This document shows, one piece after another, positions 5,957-6,851 of a stretch of 6,851 nucleotides of DNA; position 1 is the stretch's first letter, and the number at the start of each line of letters is the position of its first letter. The stretch is from positions 1 through 6,851 of the forward strand of contig JAEWFU010000107.1 in NCBI GenBank assembly GCA_023388675.1, written 5' to 3'. A model generated the notes under the pieces. It made no database searches. It saw nothing but the letters and a program-made list of their open reading frames with translations, and was not told where the DNA came from. The stretch is from Pseudomonadota bacterium. Its GTDB lineage: Bacteria; Pseudomonadota; Alphaproteobacteria; Rhizobiales; Rhizobiaceae. Made by a program: the position numbers and the translations under genes.

Positions 5957-6851
5957 ATGACTGCGACGACCGGTTTCAAGTTTCGCCTTCTGGCGACCGA
6001 CGGCGCGGCGCGGCGCGGTGAGGTGACCATGCCGCGCGGGACGATCCGCACGCCGGCCTTCATGCCGGTCGGCACCGGCGGTACGGTCAAGGCGATGTAT
6101 ATGGACCAGGTGAGGGGCGTGGGGGCCGACATCATCCTCGGCAACACCTATCACCTGATGCTGCGGCCGGGCGCGGAACGCGTCGCGCGGCTGGGCGGCC
6201 TGCACGAATTCGCCCGCTGGCCATGGCCGATCCTGACCGATTCCGGCGGGTTTCAGGTCATGTCGCTGTCGAAGCTTCGCAAGCTGAACGAGACCGGCGT
6301 CACATTCCGCTCGCATATCGACGGGGCACCCTACGAGCTGACGCCGGAACGCTCCATCGAGATACAGGGCCTGCTGGATTCCGACATCCAGATGCAGCTC
6401 GACGAGTGCGTGGCGCTTCCGGCTTCCGAAAAGGAGATCGAGCGCGGCATGGAACTGTCGCTGCGCTGGGCCGAGCGGTGCAAGACGGCTTTCGGCGACC
6501 AGCCGGCGCGCGCGATGTTCGGCATCGTGCAGGGCGGCGACGTGCCCGCGCTGCGTGAACGCTCCGCGCTCGCGCTCAAGGCGATGGACCTGAAGGGGTA
6601 TGCGGTCGGCGGCCTTGCAGTGGGCGAGCCGCAGGAGGTGATGCTCGACATGCTGGGCGTGACGTGCCCGCTGCTGCCGGCCGAAAAGCCGCGTTATCTC
6701 ATGGGCGTGGGCACGCCCGACGACATCCTCAAATCGGTGGCGCGGGGCATTGACATGTTCGACTGCGTGATGCCGACGCGCGCCGGCCGGCATGGCCTCG
6801 CCTACACGAGGCGCGGCAAGGTCAACCTGCGCAATGCGCGCCACGCGGACG
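5957..6851 (+). CDS. tgt: Queuine tRNA-ribosyltransferase (tRNA-guanine transglycosylase), 5' part
   Basis: Tgt exchanges the wobble guanine (position 34) of Asp, Asn, His and Tyr tRNAs for preQ1, the entry of that base into queuosine synthesis. The frame is open to the right edge: 298 codons plus one base, of an expected 370-380. Seen: [16 protein letters not shown] (residues 32-47), [11 protein letters not shown] (62-72), [11 protein letters not shown] (93-103) with the general-base Asp95, IQMQLDEC (144-151), GIVQGG (189-194), VGGLAVGE (217-224), and [14 protein letters not shown] (267-280) with nucleophile Asp269. The zinc site (three Cys and one His) lies beyond the window. In-frame ATGs are at 5939, 5951 and 5957. 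I prefer 5957, which gives [10 protein letters not shown] and the family's usual short lead, but none has a clear Shine-Dalgarno. It follows queA in the same direction, with a hairpin repeat between. Confidence 0.96.
   Translation, partial: MTATTGFKFRLLATDGAARRGEVTMPRGTIRTPAFMPVGTGGTVKAMYMDQVRGVGADIILGNTYHLMLRPGAERVARLGGLHEFARWPWPILTDSGGFQVMSLSKLRKLNETGVTFRSHIDGAPYELTPERSIEIQGLLDSDIQMQLDECVALPASEKEIERGMELSLRWAERCKTAFGDQPARAMFGIVQGGDVPALRERSALALKAMDLKGYAVGGLAVGEPQEVMLDMLGVTCPLLPAEKPRYLMGVGTPDDILKSVARGIDMFDCVMPTRAGRHGLAYTRRGKVNLRNARHAD

Noticed and set aside
5739..5960. ORF overlapping the queA stop (ATGA)
   Set aside because: Almost all of it is translated palindromic repeat, and it has no Shine-Dalgarno of its own.
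5723..6844. 373-codon open frame on the minus strand across tgt
   Set aside because: The + strand encodes all Tgt motifs with catalytic residues. The minus translation is low-complexity and includes translated repeat.

Overview
The window is GC-rich DNA, densely coding on the + strand, and looks chromosomal and alphaproteobacterial. The protein sequences and the gene order gyrA - coaD - two cyclophilins - queA - tgt point to the Rhizobiales, most likely near Mesorhizobium and other Phyllobacteriaceae. That placement is inferred from remembered family sequences and gene order, not from a search.

Layout: (1) Positions 1-2372 hold the 3' part of gyrA (DNA gyrase subunit A), cut by the left window edge. 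(2) Positions 2373-2685 are a gap that holds a 43-codon convergent gene on the minus strand (2377-2508). It has a very good Shine-Dalgarno and encodes a one-helix membrane peptide with an Arg-rich tail. The same gap holds an exact GTTC-N7-GTTC motif (2610-2624), the LexA-box pattern of alphaproteobacteria, between the starts of the small gene and coaD. (3) coaD (2686-3186) is followed 14 bases later by a secreted cyclophilin gene (3201-3779), so the two probably share a transcript. (4) A 128-bp imperfect palindrome (3784-3911) separates this from a second, cytoplasmic cyclophilin gene (3951-4427). (5) queA (4663-5742) and the start of tgt (5957 to the right edge) encode two enzymes of tRNA queuosine synthesis. 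Each is preceded by a copy of the same roughly 163-bp element with 49-bp inverted arms (4462-4625 and 5760-5922).

Functionally these are housekeeping genes. GyrA controls supercoiling, CoaD makes dephospho-CoA, and the two cyclophilins isomerise prolyl bonds in different compartments. Tgt inserts preQ1 into tRNA, and QueA then adds the cyclopentene precursor from SAM.

The unusual material is between the genes. The small membrane-peptide gene with a possible SOS operator is the best candidate for an undescribed function. Each of the three gaps from ppiA to tgt holds one long palindromic repeat, drawn from two families. I see no tRNA, rRNA, CRISPR array, transposase or phage gene.
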